64,000 nucleotides of DNA from Orthonyx spaldingii. Lineage: Eukaryota > Chordata > Aves > Passeriformes > Orthonychidae. Shown piece after piece: positions 27,501 through 39,505 of this stretch. A program made the position numbers and the translations under genes. Location: the NCBI GenBank assembly GCA_013397795.1, contig VZTJ01001204.1, positions 21,577 through 85,576 of the forward strand, read 5' to 3'. The notes under the pieces were generated by a model that was given only the letters and a program-made list of their open reading frames with translations, was not told the origin of the DNA and did no database searches. Each line of letters begins with the position of its first letter. The first letter of the stretch is position 1.

Positions 27501-29239
27501 AGAAAATATGACAACCAGCTATTGCTTTTGCTACTTTGTTGAGGCTAGTGAAAACAGCATTTTAATATCCTGCTCTCACAAGCCTGTTTAAAAAATAAGA
27601 AAAAACAACTGACAGAACTGCAAAAAAATGTTTTCTGTACATTTCACAAGAAGAGAATATTTTTCTCTTAATCATTGTGTATCAATTCCCTTTGCAATCA
27701 ACACAAGCTGTGACAAGAAAAAGAGCAGAGTCTCACCCAGTCACTTGACAGTTCTCAACATTTTCTGTCTTTCACTGGGGTGAAATTAAATTTGTTTCAT
27801 TCTGGATAATCAATATGGTACTGAATTTCTAGTCAGGTAAACAATGACATTTTCCCACATGCAAAAATAAGCCTAAAAATACCACCACCACCCAACCTTC
27901 TCTCCCTTCGACATGTAAAAGAACATAGAAATTTGCTGTATTTCTAGGGGAATACAGATTTCCTGAAAAGCAAACCTTGTAAGAAAAGTCAGACATCATT
28001 TTATTATAATGGATTTCCCATAAATCCAAAACCCTTTAAATACAAAATTATTTCAATATACTATCAATTGTTAATATAAAATCTATGTAACAAGTCCATG
28101 CTAGTATACTGAGTTCAGGTAAGTACACTATAAAATGCAGATGAAAGGAGCACTTCAAAGGCAGGAATGGGCCAGATAAATAAAGATAGTACAATCCTAT
28201 GATTTCAGTACACCCTCCAAAAATTATCAGCAAATATAGATGGTGAAGAGACTTTGAGCTATGCTGTCTGTTCCTCTAACAAGGTTAAACTCATCTCCTT
28301 GTGCAACAACAAATACAGTATAGCACTGATGTCCAGTAACACATTAGGATTATTACTACACAATACATATATAATTATCACAAAGAACAGGACTGGGCTT
28401 TACTGTTGCACATTCCAGTTATTTTAATGGCATCAATCTTGAGACACTACCTATGCCAATTTATCCCTCTGGCTCCTTACAAAACAATGAACTACCTGCC
28501 TGTGCACTACTGACTCAGAAAATTGTCTGCTCTCTCTCAAGTCTCCACTTAATCCCACAGATTCTCAGCTAGCACGTCTGGCTTATGTCCTGTTCCATGG
28601 CTAAACCGACCCCTATGACTACTAAACTGAATTGTTAAGAACGAAATGCAACACAACTTTGTTTTTTAACATGGTTTGTTTCAGTGATCTTATGCACACA
28701 ATTTCCATGCTTGATATTTTTTTCAGGACTGAGTGGGTTGTGAACTGCAGCAATATGGTGTAGGAAAGAGCAGCCAGAAATTCTCAAGTCAGTTTTGCTG
28801 CTGAAGGAACTGTAACAAAAGATTCTCACTGGGAGAAGAGGCAGAAGCAACGGCTAAGAGAAACACCCTTTCAAAAAAAGTTCTTTAAAACAGGAGATGA
28901 AAAGTTCACAAAACTTCCAATTATTTGAAGTCTTAAAAAGAAAAAATTCTCAACATTCTCAGTTGAGCCATTTTGCCACAGTCTGAGGCACGGTTTGTAA
29001 AAGAACAATGCTGAAGTGAGTTTTGTCCTGTGACCCTTCAGAAGCTGGCCTTGGCCAAAAGGTCATTCTTGTGGGGTGGGAGAATCTGAAAACCTTGGAG
29101 TCTATTACTCTACAATACACCTGGTGTAGAAGGCTCATTTCTCATCCACTGTAAATAAATTCAGAATTATTAAGAGACACACCATTAACTCAAAATTTTA
29201 TGTAGCAGCTGGGGAATCTGCTGAGGATATACTCATCAG
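21504..29239. other. Intronic sequence, AT-rich, one gap
   Basis: AT-rich unique sequence with short (TTTTA)n near 22720-22740. A 121-codon plus-strand frame at 24275-24640 in slightly GC-richer DNA has no homology that I recognise and no splice context. No gene supported. Confidence 0.6.
25367..25430. other. Assembly gap (42 N) inside a polyA run
   Basis: Positions 25382-25423 are N, flanked by A runs on both sides. Same pattern as the gap near 11.4 kb but on the opposite base, consistent with sequencing dropout in long homopolymers. Confidence 0.98.
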
Positions 29240-30080
29240 TTGAGGGCTATTTTATGACCTCGGCTGTAACTCAAACCGTCAGCTCATATTGGCTCGGCCT
29301 TTCGCTGACAGGGACCATGTCACGTATCCCACAGGGCGGCTGGAAGCCACCAGCGGACAATGGGGCGAGTGGCTGACACCGGCCAGCGGGGCCCAGGCAG
29401 AACAATGCAGCTGCTGCGGAGGTTGGCCCTGCTGAAGGAAACTTGCTTCTCCCAGGTTGTCTGAGGGGAGGGACACTGAAGCAATGGAAATTCCCCAGCA
29501 GTAAAGGAGAACAAAAGAAGAGGTGTTGGAAGCTGCTGTTAAAAAGAGACAGCTTCTTCCAGGACCTGCAAGAGGAGAGGAGATTCCCCCAGCTGATAGA
29601 AATGCACTCTGTTCTGCAGGATGTGATCCCGTGGGAAGTGTAGATTAAAAACTACTCGCTTACAGAGTACCAGAGATTTACAACTCCCCACTATTCCCCA
29701 CTGGAGCACGGGGTTGAGCACACAGTTGTCGCCTAGGGACCCGCTCAGGCTGGGGGTGCCGCTGGGCCTGGCAGAGCCCCCCACACCAGAGCTGGCCACC
29801 AAACACCCCCAGCCCACACCTGGGCTCTGCACCCGCACCCGTGTGTTTATATTGATCTGGAATTCTCTAGATTTCCCCCCATGATTAAAAGGTGTGGCTG
29901 CTGAAGAAATCAGTTTACAGAGTCTCCAAATTCCTCACTGCCGTTGTCATTTGTCTGCAACAGGAGTATCTGCGAGGCCGGGGCGCGGGGAGGGTGTGCT
30001 GGGGCTAAGCGCTGCCCTGGGACCACCAAATCCCCCTTACTAGCAGGACTAACTCTACAAGGTCTCTGCACCTGGAGAGG
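29240..30080. other. GC/CpG-rich island inside intron 3, possibly an LTR
   Basis: This patch of roughly 800 bp is clearly richer in GC and CpG than its flanks (for example around 29280-29410, 29700-29840 and 29970-30020). It contains a G-rich segment (GGCCGGGGCGCGGGGAGGG, 29978-29996) and GATTAAAA, a possible weak polyadenylation signal, at 29883. ACAGAGT recurs at 29662 and 29917. A CpG-rich block followed by an A/T-rich signal would fit an LTR, but I do not recognise the family or its ends. A plus-strand frame of 66 codons without an ATG start is present (29443-29643). No gene can be assigned. Confidence 0.35.
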
Positions 30081-30160
30081 AAACTTGAGGAGTAATCCAT
30101 ATATGCTGGATTAAAATGCCTGGTAAAAAGCCTTGAAACCCACACATATCCTTCCCTAAA

Positions 30161-30184
30161 CAAAAAAAAAAAAAAAAAATAAAA
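30161..30184. repeat. PolyA run
   Basis: An uninterrupted A run of about 18, continuing as TAAAA, directly after the GC-rich island that ends near 30080. No clear retroelement precedes it. Confidence 0.9.
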
Positions 30185-31599
30185 CCTGTGATTTTACAGC
30201 ATATTTTTCTTAGTAGTACAGCTGTAACGGGTGTTTTTACTGAAACAAAGGGAAAAGTTACGTTGATTTATAAATTCATTAAAATGCCACGAGAAAGAGC
30301 AGTGTCTAAGTAGACCCGTTGACTGCCATGGCTTTTGGATCAGTCCCAGAAGAATGCTGGAATAAGTGGTGAAGCATTTTATTTTCTAACCTTTCAGTGG
30401 CTACTGCAAACAATGGAAAATACAAGTACATACTTAGAATAACTCTATCCTTTGCAAAATGAGATCACACCTAAAAATACTTCCTTTTGTTGCTGTATAA
30501 CTTCAGTTTAGGATAATAGCTATTACATGCGTATAGTGAAGAAGAAAAAATATCTCTTCAAATGCTGGGTAAAATTTTTAGATTGCAAAATAGGGTTTCT
30601 GCTAAAGAAAAAACTTTAAAATCTGTAGCAATTCAAGACAATTTATATAATAGTATAATGAAAAATCTAGTTAGTCATGGACAACATGAAATAAGGTAGT
30701 ATAAAGGCCAGGGGATTGAGTTACCAAATTATTCCTTGCAGCCAGGAAAAGCTACATGATGATGATAATTCTTTGCATTAAAATTATATCAAGTTCTAAG
30801 AAACAACTGAAAAATGTATCTAAATTTTAGTTTTTCAACAATTTGAAACAATTAGTGCTATTATTTACATCCCCACTCATCTAGCCCACGCAGCTTGAAT
30901 TTCCTAGGATATACATGTGCTGTTAATGTTTAACTTTGCTATAAGATCCAAGTCTGAATCACCAGGCCCTGTCACTTTCTAGTGCAAAGGTTTTGTCTGC
31001 TTGTACCAGCGACTTTTCCAGTGCCCTTTCTTCTCAATTTGCAAAGATATTTTTCATGACTTTTTAAAACCATCTCCTACATGTAAATTTCCTCAGCAAC
31101 TTCCAATGCAGCTGACTTTTGCAGCTGTGTTGCCATGCTACAGATTTTCATCATTGTTTGACCAGAGAAGAGTGTTGGTTAAACTAAAATCTCCAGTTAG
31201 ATTTTCTACAGTTTTTCATCAGTTCCCTGCTAAGCAGAACAGATCTAACAGCAAACAATTTCTGTCACCTGAAGAAGTGTAAATTAACATTTTTAGAATA
31301 GCTCAGCACTGACCTTCTTAAGAGAAGAGCAGCATTTTCTTAACAGTTTCTTCAACTCCATTACATATAGAATTGGTTTGTATTCTAATTCTAAAACACC
31401 TACTGAGATTAATTTCAAAAGTTTTCCATCAAAAACAGAAAAACAGAGAAGAGCAAATGCAAAGTTGCTACAGGAACAGAAATATATCCATTGCTTTAAA
31501 GAGTGCAGAGATGACCCTGTTCCCTTCTCTACCAGTGGGAATTTTACTACTGACTCCAGAGAAAGCACAGCCCAGCTAGTGATTTTCTAACACTTGAAG

Positions 31600-32060
31600 G
31601 CAATTATTTTTATTTTAAAACACAGGAATAGCCTCCTGCCCTGGTCCAGTTCTCAGCCTGAGGCTGTAGCCCTGCCAGCGCTGTTAATGTCATTGTTTGT
31701 GAAGCGTATCCCCAGTCTCCGTACACCCACGCAGGGCTCCCAGCTCCCGGCCGTGATGTCCCCCTCGACACATTGTTCCAGCTCCCCCTGCTTCCTCGCC
31801 TCCCGCCCCGTCCCCCCACCATTGTTGTCCTCTTACACCCACCCTGCATTGTTCTCACACCCGCCTGCCATCCCCACCTGGGAGGGACCCTTCCTCTCTC
31901 CCACTCCTTGCAGCAGCTCAGGCTCCTTTCTTACCTACTTCCATATACTCCACTGACCTATCGGCAGCAGAGCATTTTCCCTTTCTGAAAGCACATTACA
32001 TAAAGTATCATTACTACATCCCACGGCTTCTGCGAGCTGTGGGCGCTTGGCTTTGAGAAG
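31600..32060. promoter_or_regulatory. Intragenic CpG-rich patch with four CATTGTT motifs
   Basis: This GC- and pyrimidine-rich patch has about 15 CpG dinucleotides (31679-32044) in AT-rich surroundings, 630-1,090 bp downstream of AGMO exon 3. CATTGTT, the SOX-family core, occurs at 31691, 31771, 31820 and 31847, all in the same orientation. Several poly-C runs separate the last three. Open frames on both strands (120 and 82 codons) are low-complexity and not gene-like. It may be an enhancer, an orphan CpG island or part of an unrecognised repeat. Confidence 0.45.
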
Positions 32061-32688
32061 CCCAGTCCAAAGTTTCTTAAAGAACAAGAAGATTCTTATT
32101 TCATTGCTACAGACTTTAGGTCCGGCCCAGAACTAGGATTGACAGAAAGTATTATTGTATTTTCAGACAGGGTATAAAAGGTTAGAGTTGATATTTATTG
32201 TCACTAGAGAACAGAAATATGTAATGAGACAGACATATATGCACAGAAATGACTGACATGATTTACACGGGCCTCATTATTTTGACTACCTTGCTTTTTA
32301 CTGCTCTGTATTTTGTACATCCACCAGATTCTTTTGAAATAGTTATCTGTACTTTGCTGTATTTTTCATACAGGCATATAGGGATATTGAATCCAAATTT
32401 TTATGTACTTACTATGTTTTTCCTTATTTTTAATGATACTTCACTTTCTCTGTTGAACTGCTTTCAAAACAATACTCCTTCCTTTCACAAAATCATGTTT
32501 ACTGTATAGAGTATAACGCATAAACTGTTTTCCATGCTTAAAGTTTATCTTTGCTAACCCTTGGGAAGAAGAGCAGCCCTATATGCTTAGAGTAGATTAA
32601 GTATAGAAAAAAAATAAATACCTCGCTTTATTAATGGATAACTAATGTATTTTGTATTTTCAAACATGAAAAACTTGTTAAGTCTTAC

Positions 32689-32840
32689 CATGGCTTATGC
32701 GATGAAAGCAGTAGTATGCAAAGTCCACTCCCAAAAGTGTCAAATACCATGTCCATGGCGAGTCCCAGGGCAGTTCAAAGAGTCTGTAGTTATTCCATAC
32801 GTATATGTAGCTAATTAAGTCAACACTTCTGAATAAAACA
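32689..32840 (-). CDS. AGMO: AGMO exon 3 (residues 87-137, first histidine box)
   Basis: Third coding exon of AGMO, 152 bp. The acceptor is CTCTATTTCAG and the donor is CATG followed by GTAAGA. The first base completes the codon left by exon 2 (GA+T, Asp), then 50 codons follow and one base remains, so intron 3 is phase 1. The frame contains VLFRSVDLISYIYVWNNYRL, FELPWDSPWTWYLTLLGVDF and AYYCFHRISH, colinear with human FRSIELTSYIYIWENYRLF, NLPWDSPWTWYSAFLGVDF and GYYWFHRMAH. The HRISH segment (His133 and His137 here) is the first HxxxH box that, with later histidines, holds the di-iron centre in this superfamily. The residue two before the first histidine is Cys instead of the human Trp. WYLTLLGVDFAYYCF is probably membrane-embedded. 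The next exon, which should begin with the rest of a Glu codon, was not found in the window. Confidence 0.95.
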
Positions 32841-34192
32841 CTGAAATAGAGATCCAGAAATTTTTATCAGTAATTCTGTCAGTTTTAATTTCAGAACATT
32901 TTATATATTTACAATTTACCAGCTGGGAGTCTTTTTACAACACATAAAACCAGTCTTCAAGTTCTTCAACCTCTATCAAATAATCCTACTACTGACTTCA
33001 GTGCAATATTTGCTTAATATCTACAACGTTTCTAAAACCAACTCTCACCCACTCACCACCCATGTTGTGCCATTAACCATGTTCAAACCCTGAAGCACTC
33101 CTGTGTTCTGCAGGTGTTATGGTGATATTATTTTCCCAAATCTGGAAGAAACCTATACTTGCTAACTAGTAAGTCAGACGTGACTGAAGTGTAGCAGCAA
33201 TTATGCTGGAACACTAAAGTAAGACATCAAAATACCTTGACTGCTTCCATTGTAAGAAAGAACATGGAAGGGGACAGGACTTCTGGGAGCAGTGAAATGT
33301 TTGATCTGCTCAGCATACGCTTCACTTTAAAAGAGGATAAATGCAGCAGGAGGAGACAAAGACCAGTGCCTTTGAAGAGAAGGGGAAGGGCAATTGGCAG
33401 AGAGAAATGGCAGGATTGCCAGAAAGGGACAGAAAAAATAATGACAGGTAAGGAAAGTCACCAGACAGCATGTCTTAGTGCTGCTGAGTTTCTGGACTAC
33501 AGGGACAGAGTAGCTATCCCTAACTTAACACATGCTCAGCACTGAGACCAGGAGGAGAAAGAAAGTAGCTCTGGAATGAGCAGGCCAAACCTAGTAGTAA
33601 CTCTCCACAGCTCCTCTGATTAATAAAAATTTGGGTTGCCACGGTCACACCCTCCCCTCAGTACCCTACGAACTCATTTCACCAACTGGGACCCTGAGCC
33701 ATCTCAAAACAAATTGCTTTGATTTTGCTGGGTGAGATTATGGATGAATCAGGAAGCATTAACCCCAGGGATAAATGGTGAGTGGCCATAGACATTGGGG
33801 TGGCCCACATGACAACTGGCTTAGGTAGCTGTGAAATGGTGCTGCAGCTGCAGATGGATACATTTTTAACTGGCATTTTTGTAGAAGAAACTAGTCCACA
33901 TCAGGATTCATAGCAGATTCCTCACAACTCCTCCTGCTACTCTCTTTTGTTGTGTTACTGAAAATGTAATGAAACTGTGGTGAACTGAACTGTGTCAGTC
34001 TCTGAAAAGCAGCAAACAGAAATAAAATAAAAGTAGGGAAAATATACTAATTATAGGAAAGTCACAAATATCCTTTTTTTATATATCAGTGGATTAAATT
34101 CACCTCAGTTTAGGGCCTAAGAGTCAAAAATAAGATAATCACACACACATAAAAAAAATTTAGTCCTTAGATGTTATGCTGCGGCTATTTTT

Positions 34193-34213
34193 GGGGGGGA
34201 GGGGGGGAGGTGG
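34193..34213 (+). repeat. G-rich tract with quadruplex potential
   Basis: Two G7 blocks separated by a single A, followed by AGGTGG. There are enough G triplets for an intramolecular G-quadruplex on the plus strand, which is the template strand for AGMO transcription. Confidence 0.8.
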
Positions 34214-36038
34214 AAGAATTATCAGCAACACCTTTGTACAGAATCATTCAAGACTTTAAAAACCTATAAAACATATTCATAGTTGAAGAAAGACTTTGGG
34301 ATACAAATTCAGGGAGCTTCCAAAGAACATTCTAGATAGCACACCTGCAAGACACTATTTGAATAGAGGTGGTAACAAACTGCACATACATGTCACAGCC
34401 ATGCAAAATCTCAGCTGCTGGACAGACCAGCATCCCTCTTCAGTTTCATCTACAACTTCACCTTGCACTGAAATCAGCTGAAAGATTCGCTGTGCATCTC
34501 TGTCCACATCTGCTCATTCTTGCCTCAGTATCACTTCTCAGATGTATTTCTTTCAATACCCTCCCTTTTTTGCTTTTTTTTTCCAGCTAGGTTATTTTTG
34601 ATACAGTTTACACCATGGCCACAAAAATACTAGAATCTGCAAGACTAGAAAAGGTTATATACTCCTTCCCCTTTAAAGACTTTTTTCACACATCTGGAAA
34701 ACATCCCTGAAAACAGTCTGGCCATGCCCTGTCCTTTTGGGCAGCTGCTCTGAAGCTCAGCAAACATGGTTGTTTCAACTTGCAAGCCATCCCCCATGCT
34801 ATAGCTGAACTTTGCAGTCACCTCCATCTTTTTGCAAAGACATCTATTCAGAGCTTTTATACACCTGGCATTAGCATCTCTTCCCATAAGTATTTTGAAC
34901 AAGGCTAGAAGAAAGCACACTGAGCTTCTGTGGTGCTAGTTTCACTATTAATGAAGAAAAAAGTAACCTGAAAATCCCAAGGTCCCAGTAAGAGCCTGCA
35001 AGCATAACAGTATCACATCCACCATTTTATACTGGAGCTGAAGCACTGCAAGTAGTTGTAGCTGAGGAAGAAAAGAACTAATATTTTTTTCTACAGCCAG
35101 GTGCACATCTCACCTACAATTCATTCCCAGCTAAACTATAATCATACCGGTTTTTCTCTCAAATAAAACCAAGACACAACAAACCCCATGAAATTTTATT
35201 TCATTTCAGCAGCTCAACCATGAAGAATTTCTCTTGATTAGCAAGGACAGGTGTATCTACCACTTCAAAAACAACTTGGCTATGCCCAGAAGGTGGACCA
35301 TACACACCTGGAACATGTTTAATTTTCATAAGAGCTGTGTTCTATAAATATTTTTAAAGAAGATTATATGTGTCCAAGCAGATTTTTGCAATTCACGTCA
35401 TGAGGAATCTGTAAAGTTCAGTATAAATTCTCAATCCATTTCACAACAGGTCAGAAGGGAGCTGATATTATTCAAACACAGAGAAATGGGCATTTCTTAA
35501 CATCTTTTCAATGACCAGGAAATTTAAAACACCTCTTGCAACATAGAGTATCAGTTATTATTAGGTACTGTTTTCTTATTTTATTCTTTTGCTTTTATTA
35601 ACATATAATGCCTTTGCAGTACATCCAAAGATATGTGACCTGGAACATTTCCTCCGTTTTTGATCAGCTTTCAGTATTTCACCCTGGAGTCCTTTCTGTT
35701 TTCCACAGGCTGAGGCCAAGGTGTAAACCTTGAGCTAACCCTGCAACACATTTTTTATATATGCAATTTGCTGTACAGTCTTTCCTTTATGCTTGAATCA
35801 CAACTCTATGGCACATAACGTTAGCTGATTATTGTAATTAATTTAGAGTAATCCATCATATTACTAGGCAGTGCTGGAGAAAGAAGAGTTGCTTAACTTT
35901 TTTTTTTTTTTTTAATTTACAGTGTGATAGATAGGAAAGACCAGAGCTGCATTCAATTAGAATTCTGAAAGTTCACGTGAAGTTTCAAAGGTTTATATTC
36001 CCCTTTTTTCCCCTCACTTTTTCACTTCTTGAAAGGAC

Positions 36039-36071
36039 TTAAGTTTTCTTAAGAGAACTTAAGAAAACTTT
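36039..36071. repeat. CTTAAG array forming a 13-bp perfect inverted repeat
   Basis: AAGTTTTCTTAAG (36042-36054) is followed after four bases by its exact reverse complement CTTAAGAAAACTT (36059-36071). CTTAAG itself occurs three times at exactly 10-bp spacing (36039, 36049, 36059). The segment could form a hairpin or cruciform. Confidence 0.9.
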
Positions 36072-39000
36072 TTCCTCTTAAATGTTATAGACATAAATGT
36101 GACAGAAGTGGATAGGTAATACTTGTGTCATCTAGTCCAATCCTCTGCATAAAGAGTAATAAATCCTAAAACAGACAGACTGTATAGAAAACCTTATTAT
36201 ATACATTCCATAGATTTATCTTCTTGGATTTTGAACGTTGTGCTGAAAATTTTCTTATTATGTGCAAAGCGCACTTGGGCAACTTTTTTGACCTTGAGAG
36301 TTTTTGTCTCCTTGTTTCTAAAGGTCATACATGCTTTAATTAATGGCAATAATATTTGTTTTTAATAAACCATTTCCTCCTTCACCTTCCACTGGGTCAG
36401 ATTATCACTTCCTCTAATTAAAAAAGTCCAAGAAGGAAATTCTGGGAGATGAACTCTCCATGTGGAAATGAAGATCTACTTATTCTAGATCCCTATGGGA
36501 TAATGAAGGAGGGAAAAGGTGGAAGAAATTCAACTGGAAGAAAAGGCAGCTGCCCATTTCAAAGAATACAAGGTCCTGTTTTGCTTCCTCCAGCCATAGA
36601 GGCTGAAACCACACCTTTAGGAAATTTCTTCCATGGTGCCCAAGACAGTCACCAAAAATGAAAAGGGTCAGAGACAGGATCTGTTGTCTCTTTTCCAGGC
36701 ATGGAGGAAGATCTGTGTACCAAAAGTGAATACTCCAAGGAAACTGCCTCAGCTCTCACCACTATTGCAGTCACCACCCCACATCACACTGGGAACTGAC
36801 CTGCTGCCCCTGAGCTAAAAACACAACTCTACAGCTGGACCTACAAAAGCTCTGCTCTCAAGGGCTGTAACAGTCTTGCATCCTTGGAGGTCAGGCACAG
36901 AGGGAAGCATGTTAAGACACCCTGGTCACAAGGTTATGTTATCATTAAAAATAGTGAGATATTACTAATACAGTTTCCTTGGGTTAAATAAATTCTGTTT
37001 TCCTAGCCTGATTCAAACTATATGAATGTAAAGTTTCAAAATGTTGAACAAAGGCAGTTTCTCAACAATTTGAAATTATTCAGACCATTTATGTAACAGC
37101 AGGATACATGAATAATTAAATGCTCTGTAAGGTTTTGTTTCAGAGTGGAAAGCATAAGGATTTTCATTTCCAAGGATACTCATAGAGCTTTCTTTTCCAG
37201 ATGAAAAACTGGCTCCAGTCACAATTGAAATAAACATTTTGATAACATGATTTCAGTAAAGAGAACGAGGGGGAAGGAGGTAGAGGAGCCTTGAGAAAAG
37301 ATCCATTTGTAAAACAAAGCAAATCTGCTGCAACTGAAATCCCCTTTTATTTCCTGCGCAGGTGCCAGGTCTTGAACAGACACCCAATTTATTACCTTGT
37401 CAGCTGACTTATTAGGGTTGACACAAATCGAGCTGAAATATGCCTGACACACTGCAGTCAAGGCTTTTTTCACGCTTTAGCACAAAGCCAAACTTTCCAC
37501 AAGGTGAAGGGAAAGGGAGAGGGAGCTGTGGGAGTTCTATTCCCTGTTTTCTATCATCAAGATGAATACGATCTCCTCTCCCATTCTTAATATGCATAAC
37601 CAGTCATGAAATAACCCAAGGCTAAAAAATAATTCACCAAAATCATACAGCTGGGAAATTATTATCAGGCTCTGGAAAGCCCTTGATTACAGGAAATAGC
37701 ACCTACATTTTGAGAAAATATTCCCACCAGACACAAAAGCTGAGTCAAGTCCTCTCCTCTTCCTCAGTATGGCTTTCTTCTCTAGCATTTTAGCCTAAAC
37801 AATAGCCTCTTTTTCAAGGAGAAAAGAAAATATCAAATTCAAAATGAAGTAAAAGGGAGGTGACTCAGGTATCCCTAGTAGTTGTATTGTACACAGTATT
37901 GCACAATATTTTGCCTGACAAAGCTGCCATTTTAATCACCAAAGCTTTTCCTGTTGCACTTCACTTTTTATCCTCTAATTCATGATGCTAATATTAATTT
38001 ACAGAAGTGGGTGGAATAAAACATGAAACAACAGGTGTTGGAAGAAAAATAGCAACAGTGTTGCACTTTTTTATTATTAAGTTCTAGTCCTGCTACATAA
38101 TTCAAGTCACTTGTTTATCTTTTCTCATTTATACATAAATAAGTAATCAATTAAAAAAACAACACAAATATTTTCATGAGAAGTTCCACTGCCTTTAGTG
38201 ATATAATCCACAATAGTAACTCATTATGCCCTAAATTTATGCAAGGTCTTCAGACAGTTTTAATTACACGGTATCTTTAAAAGACTAAAAAGCCTAGTTT
38301 AAAGCCTTCAGGTATGGCTGAGCTCTGGCATTGTAGCTTATTTCTCTTCTTTTATGAGAATGGAAGTTACATTTCTATATATCTATTTCTACCTGCCCAG
38401 CACACTGGGCAGGAAATTCTATTCCAGTACCGCCAGGATCCAACAGACTGGAAAATTCTACAATGTCATCTCCTACAAGGCAATGGTTCTGATTTTTCAA
38501 TATTTGTACAAATATCACCATGTGAGTTTAATACAAATGCTTGATTAGGACCTTTTTCCAGTTGAGGGTCTGATTTTGATCTATCCTACTTGGTTGTTCC
38601 ACTGAAATGAGCAAATTCGCATTATAGGTTAAGTTAGGTTGAGAAGAAGTCTATAACATTCTCAAAGGTCTCATATAAACAAGTAATGAGAAAAGGGTAT
38701 TCTCTTCAACTCGGATTGTTCTAGATAGATTCAGAAAAACCAAAGGAACTAGTAACAGTTCCTATGGTCTATAAAAATACAGTGAAATAGCTTCAGTGAA
38801 ACATCATAGTACATCAAAGGATGAAATAAGGAAAAATATTTACATGAGAATTTATATTGAACTCCTTTGGTCATACTTCTGAATGTTTTAAAAGGTAGTT
38901 TGTTTTTGCCCATGATAAACGGTGGTGAAAGTCTATTCTTTTCAGATCTGTAACACTGGTTTACAGAACCATTAAGACAGATTTTTCCCCAATTTTCATA

Positions 39001-39404
39001 ACTTCTATTGACCCAAGAATCTAGACTGGCCAGCTCTAAAAATGCTACCCCTGTGCTCCATCTAGTGGAATCCTGATTTAAGATTAATTCATGGTTTAGC
39101 AGAGATGTCCTTCAGTCAGAAGGGTACTCTATAAAGAAGCAGTTTCTTAGAGTTTTTTTCAAAATGTATGAAAAATTACACAATTTATCTTAAAGCAAAA
39201 TACAAAAACATGGGATAAAAAATCTGCACAACATTTAATGGATTTGAGAAATTGGTATATTTTGTGAGCTACAGAGACTACTGAACTTAATACTGTATTT
39301 TCAATAAGGGTAAATTAACACAGTATGTACTTTCACAGAAGAGCACCAGCATATTTGAAAATGTACCCTGACAGCTTCTCTGTGCTTCTAAAGATATGGC
39401 ATAT

Positions 39405-39505
39405 AAGATCCTATCAGATCCTGCTGCACAGCACTACCCCCTTATTGAAATTGTTTATCTTACCCTGACTGCTTTACCTACAGAGGATTAGTGAGCTATT
39501 TCCAA
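39405..39505. repeat. 101-bp duplicated segment, copy 1
   Basis: This segment matches 40420-40520 at 98 of 101 positions (differences at 39407, 39485 and 39496). It is bounded by GATATGGCATAT (39393-39404) and GATATGGCACAT (39507-39518), a 12-bp direct repeat with one mismatch. The flanking repeat suggests this copy was inserted here. Confidence 0.9.

Larger units (their letters stand above)
1..32688 (-). other. AGMO: AGMO intron 3 (phase 1), incomplete in window
   Basis: Everything below the exon 3 donor (GTAAGA) is treated as intron 3. I looked on the minus strand for the next AGMO segments, which in human read NIMWAGHQTHHSSEDY, LYQFWIHTE and NTPSHHRVHHG, and found none, so the intron would exceed 32.7 kb. 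Two N gaps fall inside it, and a short exon could be lost there. The individual repeats and GC-rich patches are listed separately. Confidence 0.75.
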
